From the NCBI GenBank assembly GCA_020086605.1, contig JACBWW010000002.1:23611405-23675404 (forward strand): a stretch of DNA of 64,000 nt, given 5' to 3'. The position numbers and the translations under genes are program-made. The number at the start of each line of letters is the position of its first letter. Positions within the stretch are counted from its first letter, which is position 1. Source of the stretch: Lanius collurio (lineage: Eukaryota; Chordata; Aves; Passeriformes; Laniidae). Shown here in pieces: positions 1 through 13,300 of this stretch. The notes below the pieces were generated by a model. It was not told the DNA's origin and did no database searches. It saw only the letters and a program-made list of their open reading frames with translations.

Positions 1-206
1 AAAATTACTAAGACCCCTTGTTTTTTGAATTTTTGGACAAGTACTTTTACCAACTTGATTCTTTGTTTGGCTTATAAGCAGTATTGTGGAAATATTTATT
101 ATTTCAAGTTTGAAGTGTTTTCATGGCTTACATGATATATATTTTATCGAATTGTATAACAATAATTTTACAATGGAACTTTGAAAACAATTGCTTAAAC
201 TAACAA

Positions 207-222
207 TTTTTTTTTTTTTTTT
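207..222. repeat. poly(T) tract, 16 bases
   Basis: Uninterrupted run of 16 T in AT-rich intron. On the minus strand it is a poly(A) run, but no recognisable retroposed body lies beside it, so simple slippage is the likeliest origin. Confidence 0.9.
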
Positions 223-512
223 CATTATGTATCTGAAATATTTATTTTAGAAAGGCCAGTCTTGCAATGTCCTTTACGAGTAAGTGCATTTTCCTGAATT
301 ATGGAGATGCTATGTTTTCTTCCAAAATCAAGCACTGCAAACTAGAAAAGTTCAGCAATAAATTTATGTTTAAACCAAAGCATGAGAAACACAGCTAAGG
401 CATCTAGAAGCAACCTTTAAGTAGTCACTTGGTCTCACAGGGCATTCCATTCCATTTGAAATTTTCAAATAATCTGGCAGTGTCATAAATAATTGCATTG
501 CAAATTCCATTG

Positions 513-539
513 CCCCCTCCTCCCCCACCCCCAAGCCCC
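513..539 (-). other. G-quadruplex motif, minus strand
   Basis: On the plus strand there are four C-runs of 5, 5, 5 and 4 bases separated by 4, 1 and 3 bases. The minus strand therefore meets the usual rule of four G-runs of at least three with loops of 1-7. Because the gene is read from the plus strand, this motif is on the template strand and could fold in DNA but not in the parkin pre-mRNA. Whether it folds is not known. Confidence 0.75.
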
Positions 540-2915
540 AAAAAGTCCAAAAACAAAGCAACAGGCTTAAGTAAGAGAGTAGGTTTTACAGGCAGTATAG
601 GTCATGTAAAGGTTGTGTCATTGTGAAAGCATGCATGTAGAACAGAAGTTAACATTATTTTTAAAATATACAATTTTAAACAGGTTCATATGCTGCCCCT
701 GACTTCTTGCTTTTCAGAAAAAGTATATCAGCTCACCTGCTGGGAAAACCTATTTCTAATACGATGTTTCTTATTCTGTTTGGAAAGTGGCCAGATCTGC
801 TGCTTTGCTTACAAATCTATCAGCACAAGCATCCATATGATTAGTGAACATTAAACATTTCTGCAGTACCCTTGGCTAGCAGTATATCACTGTTTTCCAG
901 CTATGTAGTTTGTGTGCATTTCCTTCACTGTAACTGTTAACTGTTTACCCTTTGGAACCTTTTCCTCTTTTTAGAAAGGGAATGAGAGCTGAACCCTTGA
1001 ATGTGTCTAATGATAATCTTCCCTGCCCTCAGGGCAGAGTTAAGGAGCTCTGTGTTGGAGCTGCCACAGCCCTCCACTGAACAAGTACTGAAATACTTAG
1101 TGAAGTATACAAATTTACCCTGCTTTTATACGGGTAATTCTATGTGGTTTATGCATTTAAACATTCTGGAACAGAAGAGAAATCTCTAAAATAAAAAATG
1201 TAAGTTTAACTTTTGTCTCTTCTAGGAAATAAGCAGTCATTTAAACTGCTTCTGAGACTTGATACTGCTGCATATCTGCTGTTCAGTGGAAATGAAGCCC
1301 TTATTAAATCTAAACTTACAAACTTTTTCTCTATAATAAAACCCTTTCACTGTAACAACTTAATGTTAACAATTTGTACGGGAAGATAATAATCCCTAAC
1401 TAAATTTAGGTAATGATTTCCAAAGTAGAGCCATAAATCTACTGCGGTTGAAGTTCATAAGGTCTCAGAGGATAGGGAACTTATGGCCACTGAAATGAAT
1501 AATCTACAAACTGCCAGTAATTCATACTGTTATTAAGGCTGGTAATTTCTTTGATAGAAGCCCTTGAATTTAGTCATTAAAACAATTGACTGGTAAGCTA
1601 ATACAGCAGTTCGTACACAAGAAGTTTTAGCATATCAAATGATTTTACTTCTCTTTCCTCCGGCTCTCACAATTACTGTAAATCTTTAGTGTTTTAATCC
1701 TCAGGACATAATATAAATCAAAACCTAGATTTCAGAAATTTTCACCTCAGAAAGTAAGGTTGTACAGAATTTCACTAATAGGACTTGACAAATAGCAAAT
1801 TATGTTTCCACTCTTAGCTTGGACTGAAATTTTCTTTGAAAAGAATTTACCTTTTGCCATAAGCACCACATCTGTATTGTGTTTTCAAAAGCTCTAACTC
1901 TGCTTCTGTTTCAGGGCAATGAGAGCTTTAACTTTGCTTTCACTAAATAAAATAGTGAGTTAATACTAACTCCAACTGAGGAAGTAATTGATCATTTTCT
2001 AGTACAGATCCGTTCTTGTCTTATAACTGTAGAGATCAATAATGGAACATTCAGTCTGTGGTGTTGGGCAGAAGTAGGAAGTTTTTTCCACAGGTTTGAA
2101 CTTGGTATCTAGAGCAGTGAATTAAAAGTGAAAAGGTGGGGAGCCAGACACATGAAGGCTGGCTGTGACTGTGCTGGGGAGTTCTTCAAATGTCTAATCC
2201 AGGGCATTTGCATGCAGAAAGCCTTTGGGAAATGGTTCCTGACATGTTATTGCTCTGAAACTATTCTCAGGTACTATTTTAATACAGGGCTAGGGTCAGT
2301 AATACACCAGGACCCATTCTGATAGTTTATATAAATTATCATCATTTTTTTTTAAGAGGAGAGAAGTAGCTAATGTGTCACCTATCTTGCTGTAGGAGGA
2401 CTTGAACCTGTTTCATAGACAAAAGCAGTTTCTATTCCATGGTCTACTAGAATCTGTCCTAAATTTCCAGGGGTTTTGTCTGACTTTTGTTGGCCCAGCA
2501 AATTTGTCTGTTTTAGTAGTCCTGATAATACTGATCTAGCATCAACAGATTGTCAGACCTGCTGCAGCTCCCTTGGGTAGATTTGTCCTCAGGCAGGTTA
2601 GTCCTTTGCTGGGCCATAGTTTCTGACAAAAGCAAAGGAAACGTTTGTGTCCAGATTTGCACTTCCCTATAATAAAGCTGTGGGTCTGGCTAGTTTGACA
2701 GTGTTTAGCAAACATTGCAAAGACTGTTCAGGCAATTTCAAGCCCAAATTGCTCACAGTTCTGTCTCTTTTCTAAAGAGACTGATTCATCTGGTTTGGAC
2801 TGCCTGATGTCTTTGAAGGGCTGAATCAGTCTCACGGCTTTTCAGTTGTGCACCTTCCAGCTGGATCAGCTCAGTGCAGACCTGCTCTGCACTCCAATGA
2901 ATTGTCATAACCAGC

Positions 2916-2944
2916 AGGAGGTAATCCTCATGAGATTACCTCCT
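2916..2944. repeat. Perfect inverted repeat, 11 bp arms, 7 nt loop
   Basis: The left arm AGGAGGTAATC (2916-2926) and right arm GATTACCTCCT (2934-2944) are exact reverse complements around a 7-base spacer that itself contains TCATGA. The transcript would form a short stable hairpin. A looser 11 bp inverted pair (AGACTGATTCA and TGAATCAGTCT) lies about 100 bp to the left, near 2776-2833. No transposon or RNA family is recognised. Confidence 0.7.
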
Positions 2945-5900
2945 AGGAAACTCTTGTTTCCTCCACTTCTGATCTTTTGGGATCTCGTAGTTTTTTGGAT
3001 CTTCTTTTGTGCATTTGCCATCATGTTATTTATTCTATACTAGGAGCTATGCCATTATGTCTTAGGACAGTACAAGTTTCATGGTGAGTCCAGCAGGCAT
3101 TTCCTCTTAAAACCGTAAAGTCACTTCTAAGTCCCAAGCCAGACTTTGTCCTTAAATTTATTTCCGATCTTGACTTAATCCCTCTATTAAACCTGGACTC
3201 TATAGACTTTCTCCAATCTGGAACAGGCTGGAAAACTTATCACATCTGATCAGCAGAAATTTGCTTTTAATCTTAAAACATCCTCTATTTTCTTAAAACT
3301 TCTGGAGGAGTGAAACTAAATATCACTGAGCCAGTGTGTAGCTGAAAACACAATTCTAGTAACAGCTTCATAGTCTCTTAAAATGTTTCAGATCTTTCAC
3401 ACTCGGCTGTATCCTGAATTTTTCCACATAAGAGTTTGAAGGCGCTTTGGGACCATATTCAGCCATGTATTAAAATATTGAAAATAGTTTAGGTTCGGGG
3501 GGAGGTTTCAGTCTCATTTCTTTTTTCTTATGTGGATACTGGTGCACATAAAATTTTTCCAGTGCTCTTCATAGGAATGGTCTTGACTGAGATGATTGAA
3601 ATAAATTCTGCTTTGCCTCACACATTTCTTGCTTAAGAATTAATCTTTTAGATATTGTTGACTAGGGAACAAAAGAAAGGCAAACTTTCAAAATTATTTT
3701 AACAGCCTAGCTAAAAACTTTGCAAAAACACAGCATCCCTGTAGAAATTTCAAGCTTCCTCTGAGGATTGTGACAGGGTTATGCCATATTCAGTCAATAG
3801 TTTGCCTCATCACTTCCAAGGCCTTCATGCCCAGCTCAGCAAGGCCTTGATGTTACAAAGTCCTTTGAATTTTACCTAAAGGGAACTAAAGCCCTTTCAC
3901 ACTCTAGTCTTGCTTTTTGTTTCATTTGACATTACTCAATAGGTTTTGGTATGTCTAAATTAGAACAGTGTCTAATAGCTGTCTGATTGCATTCATCATT
4001 GCTACAGCTTGACAGGACTGCAGCATGAAGGTCACATCAAATCCCAGTTCACAAAAGGCAAAGTCCTGATTTATTTCTGTCCAGAGCTCTTGTGAGGCAA
4101 CTGCAGCCCCCTGGACTTCTTTACACATAAATGCTGTGGATTATTGATGAGAATCAGACTTCTGGATGTAAGGGCTAGGATTTACTTAGTTGAAGTCTTG
4201 GGGTACTCCCCTTGCTGTATATTGACAGGGTTTTTTCTATTTTTCTTTAGGGGATGAATATTCAATTTTCTTACTACTGTGTTTTCATACCACGCGTTTA
4301 TTTAAAATCCATTGTAAGTTTATCATTACTGATTGACTTTGGGTCAGTGATATGCCCTTCCAAAAATTTAATAGTGTATTACCTTATGATGATACAAATG
4401 TGATTTCATTTAAAAAATCATATATGGTCCACATGAAAGGGAATTTAGACCTACAAAGAAATGTTTGCACGTCCTTTTCTGCTGAGACTGAAGTGGTTTT
4501 CTCAGTGATAGGTAAACCTGTATGTTTTGTATGGATAAGAGATTGAGAAATATTATGCGGCTCACACTTGTATTTGGAAATCTCCATTTACTGTTTTCTG
4601 CAACAGCAGTGTTTTTATCTTTTTAAATGTTGACTTGCTGTCATGGAGCACATCCAGGCCCTCATCAAAGTGCGAAATTGAGGTGACATCATGTAGTCAG
4701 CTAAGATTTCCCTTCCTGGCTGATGGCACAGAGCTGTGGAACTGCCATTAGAGACTCTAGGGAGTGACCAGTAGAAAAGGGGTGTCTGTTTAAGGCACAT
4801 TGAGCAGTCTCTTAATGCCAAAATATATTTAAACACTGCAGTTGGCAAAAATAGGCTGCTCTGAATCACTCTATAAGGTAAATTAGCCTCTGGCCCTAGA
4901 GGTTAGGGGTGGAAGTGGCAAGGACTGTACCTCTTAACACCTCTTCCATGCTATATGTCTCTTCATTCCCACTCCTCCTGAGCTCTTACGCATTGTATGA
5001 TGCACAAATGTTAATAAATGTCACTATTAGAAAAATTGCATGTGAAATATGGAGAAATGAAAAACACTGAACACAGGCCCTGCAGCTATCACCGTCAGTT
5101 GGATTTCACAGAGGATCTTGAGTGATAGGTCAGGCAAAATCATTCTTAGGGCCAAGGATCTTGTCAACATCGAGTGTCCTGTCAGTCCAGCTATTTACAT
5201 TCGTTATTATTTCTCATAAGTCAAGGACATTTTTCTGTGGTTTTACTTACCTGTTCTCCTTGAGTTGTCAAAGGACACTGCAGCAAGCTGCGAGTTTGCT
5301 TCATCCACTTCTTTAACTATCCTGAGATAATGTTTGGGAAGCCGTGTTCATGGAACACCACCCCATGGTTGAGAGAACTAATGTTCCTGTCAAAACAACC
5401 TATACTTGCCTCTGGATCATGCCTATCTTTATCTGATCTTTGACAGTTCTCCAAAAGGATTAATGGGAATAGCCCCAGAACTGCCATTTCTTCATGTGTG
5501 CTCACAGACCCTCCAACTCTTTTGGTATTCCCAAGATCATTATACATATTGGATGGCTCATGTCTTTGCAGGCCAACATGGGCAAGGACAGAGCTCATTT
5601 TGTATATGCTCTAGCAATTTTTCAGTGATCTCATGCTTCTGAGAAGCAACACATGTGCTATATGTCTAGTATATGTGGCAAGGGGCTGTTTTTGTCAATT
5701 TCATCCTTGTTACCAATTCTCGGTTAAATTTTTGTCTGTTATTAATTCCTTCCACATATTTGTTCTTATTAGGGAGTATAGCACTCTACCAGTGAAATGT
5801 TGTTTCCCTTGTTTTTTCCCTGAAGAGGGGCCATTTACTCCTGGGAGAGATATGCATTCATCTCTTCTGTCTTTGGATGCCTCCCCACGTACTGTATGAT

Positions 5901-8197
5901 CACTCTCAGCAAGGTCTCTCTGATTACAGCTGTGTCTCAGCACAGCCCCCTTGTTCTGCATCATTCCTTTTGTCAGTGAGATGCTGGTAACTGCAGCTCC
6001 CTCAGTGCAACCCATCCCCTTTCTGGCCTTGTTTGTCAGGAAAATATAGGCCACAGTCCAGCAAATGTAGCTCAGTGCCTGGGTTGAGGCATGGCAATCA
6101 GTGTGCTAATAGGTCCGGCCCTGAGAGTTTGCAGGTTAAAGAAAACCTGACATGAAAAATAGCTCTGCTGGTAGTGTGTGTCTTCAATGTTATCTATTTT
6201 TTTTCAATCTCTGTCTCCTCATCCTGTGCAACTACCATCAAATTTCCTGCTGAAACTATCCCCATTTGGTCTTCTCTGTTTACCAGCTACAAGTGATTAT
6301 TTTGACTGCTGGGGTTATGATCTACCCTCCTGTCCAGCAAAGCCCTACTTCCTTCAAAATTGAGAGAGTTCATTTCTGAGCACTGAACTCAGATTTATCA
6401 TAACTGTCACAGGAGAATATTACAGACCAAATAAACTGCAGATTGCATTCTAACAATAAAACCATTTATTAACAAAATTATTTCTAATATAGAGCTCCTG
6501 GTCCTAAAGTTTGCTTTAAAAATAGTTGTATTGCTAAAGTAGAATAATGATGTGAGAGTTGCTGCTTAAATGGCATCCTCTGGCTTTTTGTGCAACCTTC
6601 AGGGCTACTAATGGGTGGATTCTAATAGCTCCTTTTCCAGCAAGTCAGGTAAATAAGACAGGTTAATTAAAGAAAAGGAAAAAGAAACAGGCTCTACCTA
6701 GCACACAGAAATTGCTAATTTTAACTCCTTTGATCCTACGGGCACTTATCTTGAGGCTAAGACTTCAGTCTCTTGAGTAGCATGTGCATTAGTATATTCC
6801 ATAAAAGACTTTGTAGGCGGCAGATCTTGTATTTTTTAATCTTATTTAATACATACATTAATGTTGAGTGAGCCATATTTAAATGCTGTGAAGACTTCAA
6901 GAGAAAAGTCAGAAAATATGGAACTGATGTTTCATCATGCAGCTGTGACTGTTCTTTCTCCACAAAGTCATAAAGTGAGGATTCAGAGCCAGATGTTTTA
7001 ACTTTCAATTGTCATTGCTTCCAGTGGAAGTTCCCAAGGTAATTGCACGGCAATAGTGACTTGTCATTGTTAAACACAGCTTTGAGTCAGGTAAAGATTG
7101 TTGGTATATATATTCCGTAAATTCAAGACATGGGATTTATAGTTTTCTGTTTGTAAAGAGTAGTTGGAGAATTATCTTTGGCAGGGTAATATTTTTTTAT
7201 GTAAGATCTCCAAGTTAGGGCAAAGTCACAGTTTACAATGCTGAGAGACAAAATTAAAATCCCAGTTTTGTACTGGTCATTATAGCCACAGAGCAAAAGA
7301 AAGGGCAGCTTTCTTGTTCTGCTTTGGGCCCCTCCCTTGGGGAATCTGCCATGCATCCTGTATCACACAGATTCTCTTGCACAGGGCATCCTCTGGTAGA
7401 CGTACAAATGACTGTATCATCTGTTTAATGTGACACGTTCACCCACGATTTAGCACAGCAGGGTTATTAACAGAAGGGAGGCTTTCAGATCAGCTGTAAT
7501 ATAAATAAAAATTAATGTCTCACCTTTGCACAGCTAGATGTAGCATACTTAACATAAACAGGATTTGTAATCAAAAAAGAGCTTGTCCTCAGGATACAAC
7601 AGATAAAAAAACCCCACAAACCAAGCCTGCAGAGGGATCTGCAGATGAAAGACTAAGCTACAAATGGAGATTTCATTTTCCAACTATTATGTATCAAATG
7701 TTGTCTAGGTTTGAGGTCCTCGTTTCTCCTAGACAAGAAAACTGAGGGCACCACACAAACTTTTTGTCTCATCCTGAGGAATTGTCTGCATGAGTTCAAT
7801 ACAGGCTATACAAGTGCTCCTGCATGGCGTATGCACAGGTTGGCTTGCAAGGACCTTTGTCTCTTTATGACACTCCAGGGTTTCTCATCCAGGATATAGA
7901 GAGATCATTTTCATAATTTTGAAATTCAACTCCATAAGGCACATATGCAAAAGTGCTTTCTATCTCCATTTCTCTTTGCCTTGATGGAAAGACAAGAAGC
8001 TGACATATCCTATACAGCAAACAAAATACAAGGCCTTTGCACATGTTGTGTATTTAAGAGTTACTTTCCCTACTCTTTTCTTACAATGCTTAATAATGTG
8101 CTTTGGGGACAGTGGAGAAATTCTGCTGAACATCACTTATTGTCTAATGTTGAATTTCCAATCCTGTGCCATTTCATCTGTCAGAAAATTAAACGAT

Positions 8198-8247
8198 CCT
8201 TGTAATTTTCTTGTTATTGCATGATCTTTATAAGGAAAATTACAAGG
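8198..8247. repeat. Perfect inverted repeat, 13 bp arms, 24 nt loop
   Basis: CCTTGTAATTTTC (8198-8210) is an exact reverse complement of GAAAATTACAAGG (8235-8247). It is the longest close-spaced perfect inverted repeat I found in the window. It could be the remnant of a small palindromic element or chance. The stem is AT-rich and shorter than a typical microRNA precursor stem. Confidence 0.7.
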
Positions 8248-8539
8248 TTGCTTAAAACAGGGTAGATATAGTGCTCTTAGAGAAATATTTGCCCTTTAGA
8301 AGATGAAAAGGAGGCTGATGGTAGTTTTCTTTGTTCCTTCTATTTGTTTGCTATCCTGAGCTTTTGTCCCTCAGTTTCAACTTTCAGACAAAAGCTTTTA
8401 GTTGTTCATTTTCATATGTTAGTTTTGGATTATCAGACTTATGTCCATTTTGTTTCCTGCCCTCCTACCTCTCACCACAGCTCAGCTCCCACATTCTTAA
8501 CTCCTTAGAGACTAGGTAAGGTGTTTTGCAGTCCTGTCT

Positions 8540-8770
8540 AGTGATTACTTGCTGGCTGGACATGTCGAAGCACAGCAATTCTGGGGCAGAAGTGAGGCCA
8601 CCTGTGCCATGCCATGCCAATGCGGAATGCCATGCAGGGTTAGCCGTAGCAATGTGGTCACCGGGGACGTCCCAGTCCTGGGGCAAGCTGAGGGGGAGCC
8701 ATGAAGGAAAGTTAGGCTAATGGAGTACATGGCCATGGCCTGAGCTGGTGCACTGCCCAGGTGCAAGGAT
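8540..8770. other. GC-richer patch with CATGCC-like internal repeats
   Basis: This stretch is clearly richer in G and C than its flanks. Around 8605-8640 it carries several near-repeats of a CCATGC / CCATGCCAATG unit, like a decayed minisatellite. Overlapping short open frames occur on both strands, which is expected when AT-rich stop codons become rare. No protein or known repeat family is recognised. Confidence 0.4.
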
Positions 8771-10310
8771 GGGTAACAAACTGATTCAGTTTACAGAGCT
8801 GACTGTCAGCATGACACTGGTAGTGTTTTTGAACAAGCTTTCCAGTAAGCTGTCTTAGGAAGCAGAGGTTGCATTATTTGGAGTGTCCAAGGGCAAAAGC
8901 AGACAGTGTGGCACTGGTCTTTCATCTGCTGCCCCATTTGTTTGGCCTCTTGTTTGGGTGATTCGCCGAAAATATCATCCAAGCACTAAGTGAAAATCAA
9001 AAGGGCAGTTCAGATCTTAGGAACATTTTGGAAAGACAAAATGTTATTTCTTCGTGGAAAATCAAGAGTGCAGCCTGCTCTGCACATTCCTAGAGCAGTT
9101 TTGGTTGTTGTCTCTGAAAAAAAAAGTACTAGCTATCGTTTAAACATAGAGCAGCAAGGATGGCTGGAGGTAAGAGATAATTTGTGTATGATGAAATGCT
9201 TATTTTTCTGTTCTGACAAGGGTCATCTGGATCAAGATGTGATGAAGTTTTCTAAAATTTTAAGGGGAATGGAAAAAAAGTAATAGGAATTTACCCATTC
9301 TTATTATGTGGGAACTGGAGATAGCCATACAACTATAAGGTAGCACGTACAAAGCAAACCAAGGAAGCTCACATGCTGCAAATTAAAATTATGGAACTCA
9401 ATGTTTACGGATACTGTAGAGCCCAAAATTATTCAGGGTTCTCAAAGTGACTAGATACATTAATGGAGAATTGCCAAGAGAGAGGAAGGAGATCTGACTG
9501 CATCCTCTGTCACAGAAGGTCCCTAAATGGCAGTGTGCAGATAAAGATAAAATATTTAACACTTTTCTTGTTTCTTATGCTTTTCTCATGGTATCTGTTG
9601 CTGACCTGTGCCAGAGACAGGATACTGAGAGATGGATTTTGTGTTAGGTTCAGTACAATTGTTTATCTGTAGTACTTACAGCCAGCTCCAGCTTCTCCCA
9701 AACCAAAGATACCTTCTCTTTCCCAGAAAAGGGATGAGAAGGAAGAGGAAGGATGAAGAAGCAGGATTAAATGACTTCTTTCTTTTGTGCATTGTGGATC
9801 TTAGTGTTGCAGCTCTGTCATGTGTATGCTATATCCAGCCAATATTGTGGCGGTCCAATTCAACAGTCCTTTTTTGCTCTTGCTGACCTTTCAAAGGTTA
9901 TTTTCCCATGTTTTTCTGGCAGACAGTAATGCTAAGAGCAATGGTCCTACAATATTGTCAAGCCTATTATTTTGTAGCCAATACAGATGGATTACCAAGA
10001 CCTAACTTGGAAGGCAGCTTTACAACTATTTGGATGGAGAATTGGGATAGCTGAGGGAAAAAATGCAGGCAATTACTTCTAACACTGGGTTTCTTCTTTA
10101 TCTAATCTGCAATTTTTCTGAAATACTGCTATGTCTTTTATCAAGAAATAGAGGGTAGCTGGCTTGGAAAATCTCTGATAAGGAGTCTCTGAGGCAGGAG
10201 TAATTGATTGTGCTGGATTGGGACAAATTAGAAGGCTGCTCAGCAGAGTTGTTTACTGTAGTGTGTACACGCCACTTATTTCAGCCACTTCCGTCATGTT
10301 TTGCTTTGTC

Positions 10311-10335
10311 TCTATTTATTTATTTATCTATTTAA
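10311..10335. repeat. (TTTA)n microsatellite, imperfect
   Basis: About six imperfect TATT/TTTA units in AT-rich intron. Simple repeat. Confidence 0.7.
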
Positions 10336-13300
10336 TATTGAGATAGTCAATGACATTAGCTTACTTTCCTACATGAGACTTTGTCCTGAAGAACAAAGAC
10401 ACAAAGCATTAGCCTGAAACATAAAAATGTCGCATGTCCTCTTAGATTATGCACAGTCTGTCTTTGAATGTTAGCATTAACCTTCAGTTCAGTAGGATCT
10501 GTAGATGTAAGACTGAAAAAATGCAAACTGACACTGTGCTATATTTTTTCATTTCAAATATTTATGTTTGTCTTCTGATGATATTTTCCAGGTATCCAAA
10601 GAAGTTAGGAAACTGTTACTAGAGTTGCTGGAGTTTCAGTTGATTGAGCACCTGTCATCTGAATCAGTTTTATATCACAACTGCTCTAATTCAGTGACCA
10701 TTGCACAAAAAATATAATTGTACCTTTCAGATGTTTGCCACCTTGATTTGTTATTGTCCCAGTGAAGGAGGATATAGTCCTAATGATCTCAAGTGTGCTG
10801 TGTTCCCAAAACCCGCTTTCCATCAAAATCCAAAAGTAACAAAATATAAAAATAAAACTAGATAACGCTGCACAACCTTTAAAGGAGAACTATAAATACG
10901 TAGCTAGAAAGGGAAAGAGACAGGGAGAGAAACGACATGTGCAAAGAATTTGTTTCAGTAAAGTTTACTTTGCATTCAAGGCCAGAGACTGCTTGATGGC
11001 AGCCATGTGTTTGACTCTCCTATAATGACTGCAAGAGGTATGAGCAGAATTAGAATGGGTATATGGGTGAAAAAAACATGAATGTAGCACTCATCGATAT
11101 TACATTCATGCAACCCGTGTAGTGGGTTGTTGAATGAATGGAGCATCAATGTGTCACAAGTTAGCCATGGCAACTTCTTGGTAAAACCAGTAAAGCAGGG
11201 AAAAACTCTCTAAATGGAAAGTTACAGGTATGTGTGGAAGCAGAGATAGGAAAATGATCAGTGACAGCAACCTATAGCCAAACATCAAAAATCCTGCGTT
11301 TCTCTTTCTTCCCCTCCTCCCATTTCCCTCGATAGACATCCATCAAACTGCAATCGGATTTCTGCTGGCCAGTTTGTGTCTTGGAAATTGACAAGAGAGG
11401 GGAGAATCACTTTGCCCAGAATCCTTGCTAAATTACATGAAAACAGGATTTGAGCTGCATGTAAACTGTGTAAATCCAGTCAGCTTTTAAGTGGAAACCA
11501 ATTTTGTAGTGTGTAAGTATCATTGATTTGTTAATCTGACAATTTTTTTAAACAAGCTGATGTGGATTAGCCAGTTCTGATTGTATGTTTCTTACAAGTC
11601 ATTTGAGTGCTGGATAGCTTGGCAAGTAAAGCACTAAAAAATTAACCTTTGAGGCCCCTGCCTATAAATAAATTATTGATCCTTAAGAAAGAATCAGATA
11701 ATCTCATTAGATATAGTTTTCTGTAGTGTGAGTCTAAATCCTGCTATACAGAATCATTTATCATAACTGACAATCTTTTTCCTGAAGCAGACAGGAGCTA
11801 AGCTACAATATAAAGCAAATCCTGCAGGAATTGATATAGAAGAGCAGTATGAAGAATTTCCAACCGATTTGATGCTTAAGGGATGTTTTGTTTCCCCTGC
11901 AAGTATTTCTAAGGGCTTTTAGCTTTTATGTATGCTTTTATAGCTGTATATGAAATAATTCTCAGTCAGGAAAAAAAGTGTCTCTGAAATTTCATGCATG
12001 ATGGTATTCTGGAGCCAAACAGAAGTACAAGGAATGAATTTCTGATCCATGACATAACGGACACAAGTGGAAAATACACAGCAAGAAGTGTAATATCAAA
12101 AGGCAGGAGGGATACAGAGTTCAGTACTTAACATATAAATGACTGCTTAGAAGTACTTTACAGAAAAAAATAGTTAATGTAGTGTCAAAAGGTAAATGTA
12201 CAAGCGATGAGACCTAATGTTGTTATTTTTTACAACTGCAGCTCAGTGATCTCCTGAAACAAAGCAAAGTCAGGTGAGCATTTTAATGACATGAGGAAAA
12301 AAGAAAGCTGAACCTTATCATTAGTTTCAATAACTTCACTTTCCATTTTGTAGCAGAAAAGGAAAAGCAGAGGACACTCATGTCTGAACTCTTCTTCTCT
12401 GTTTCTGGGCAAAGAGGAGCTGTACACGTGGGAGGGAAAGGGGAGTCCTGAGGAAAACACCAGTTCTTACTTACTTGGCTTATCAACCTGATTAAATGTT
12501 AGCATCAAGTTCAGAGACACTGCAATCTTTATTTCTAGTGTCTGCATCAGTATTCATAGTGCCCAACTATATCAGTTTAGAATCTCACTAGTATAAATGT
12601 TCAAAAGTATTTTTTTTCTTGATTGGAAATGATTGATGCAGCAATTACCAAAGGGAGGTGGAAAAAAAACCACTTGCACACCCCCACAACCCTCTGCAGC
12701 TGGACTCTGCACCCTGTGGGGTTTCACATATGTAGGACCTAAGGTTGGAGATTTGGTCCTATACATATCTGTCTGTTCTGTCTTCAGGCTCACAGCTTAG
12801 AAACCCTACACTGTTAAAAGAATACAGAAAAAAACCAAAAAGTGTAGATGAGGGAAATAATAGGCACGGTCTAGATAGGGGAAGTAATTCAAATATTAGA
12901 AGAAATTGTGTTGTATAGAGTGATTTAATGAAGATACATTGGACTTGTGATAATGGAATTATTTTTAGTTTAAAAAAAGTTTAAAGACCAATTAATTACA
13001 AGGCATAGCACATCTCTGTGTAAGGTGGTAAAGATCAAGGATAGATTCTGTTGCTCTGGATTAACTCAGAAGTTATTCGTGGTCATGTAAGTAAAAACTA
13101 GAGGGAGAATGTAGTGTGGTGTGGCAGCTGTTCTGTACCAAATTGCTGGCGTAATCTCATGAAATTGCTTGCACTAATTCACTTCAGCATAGCGATGAGT
13201 CTGATGGCATAATGCTGAGCTGTGGGGGTTGTCTCCTGCCCTGCACATAGTACAGCATTTCCATTTCCCACTGCGTTCCTAGTCCGCTGCAGGCACTGAG

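Noticed and set aside
5710..6054. 114-codon minus-strand open frame
   Set aside because: It resembles no protein family, and several overlapping frames on both strands are open here.
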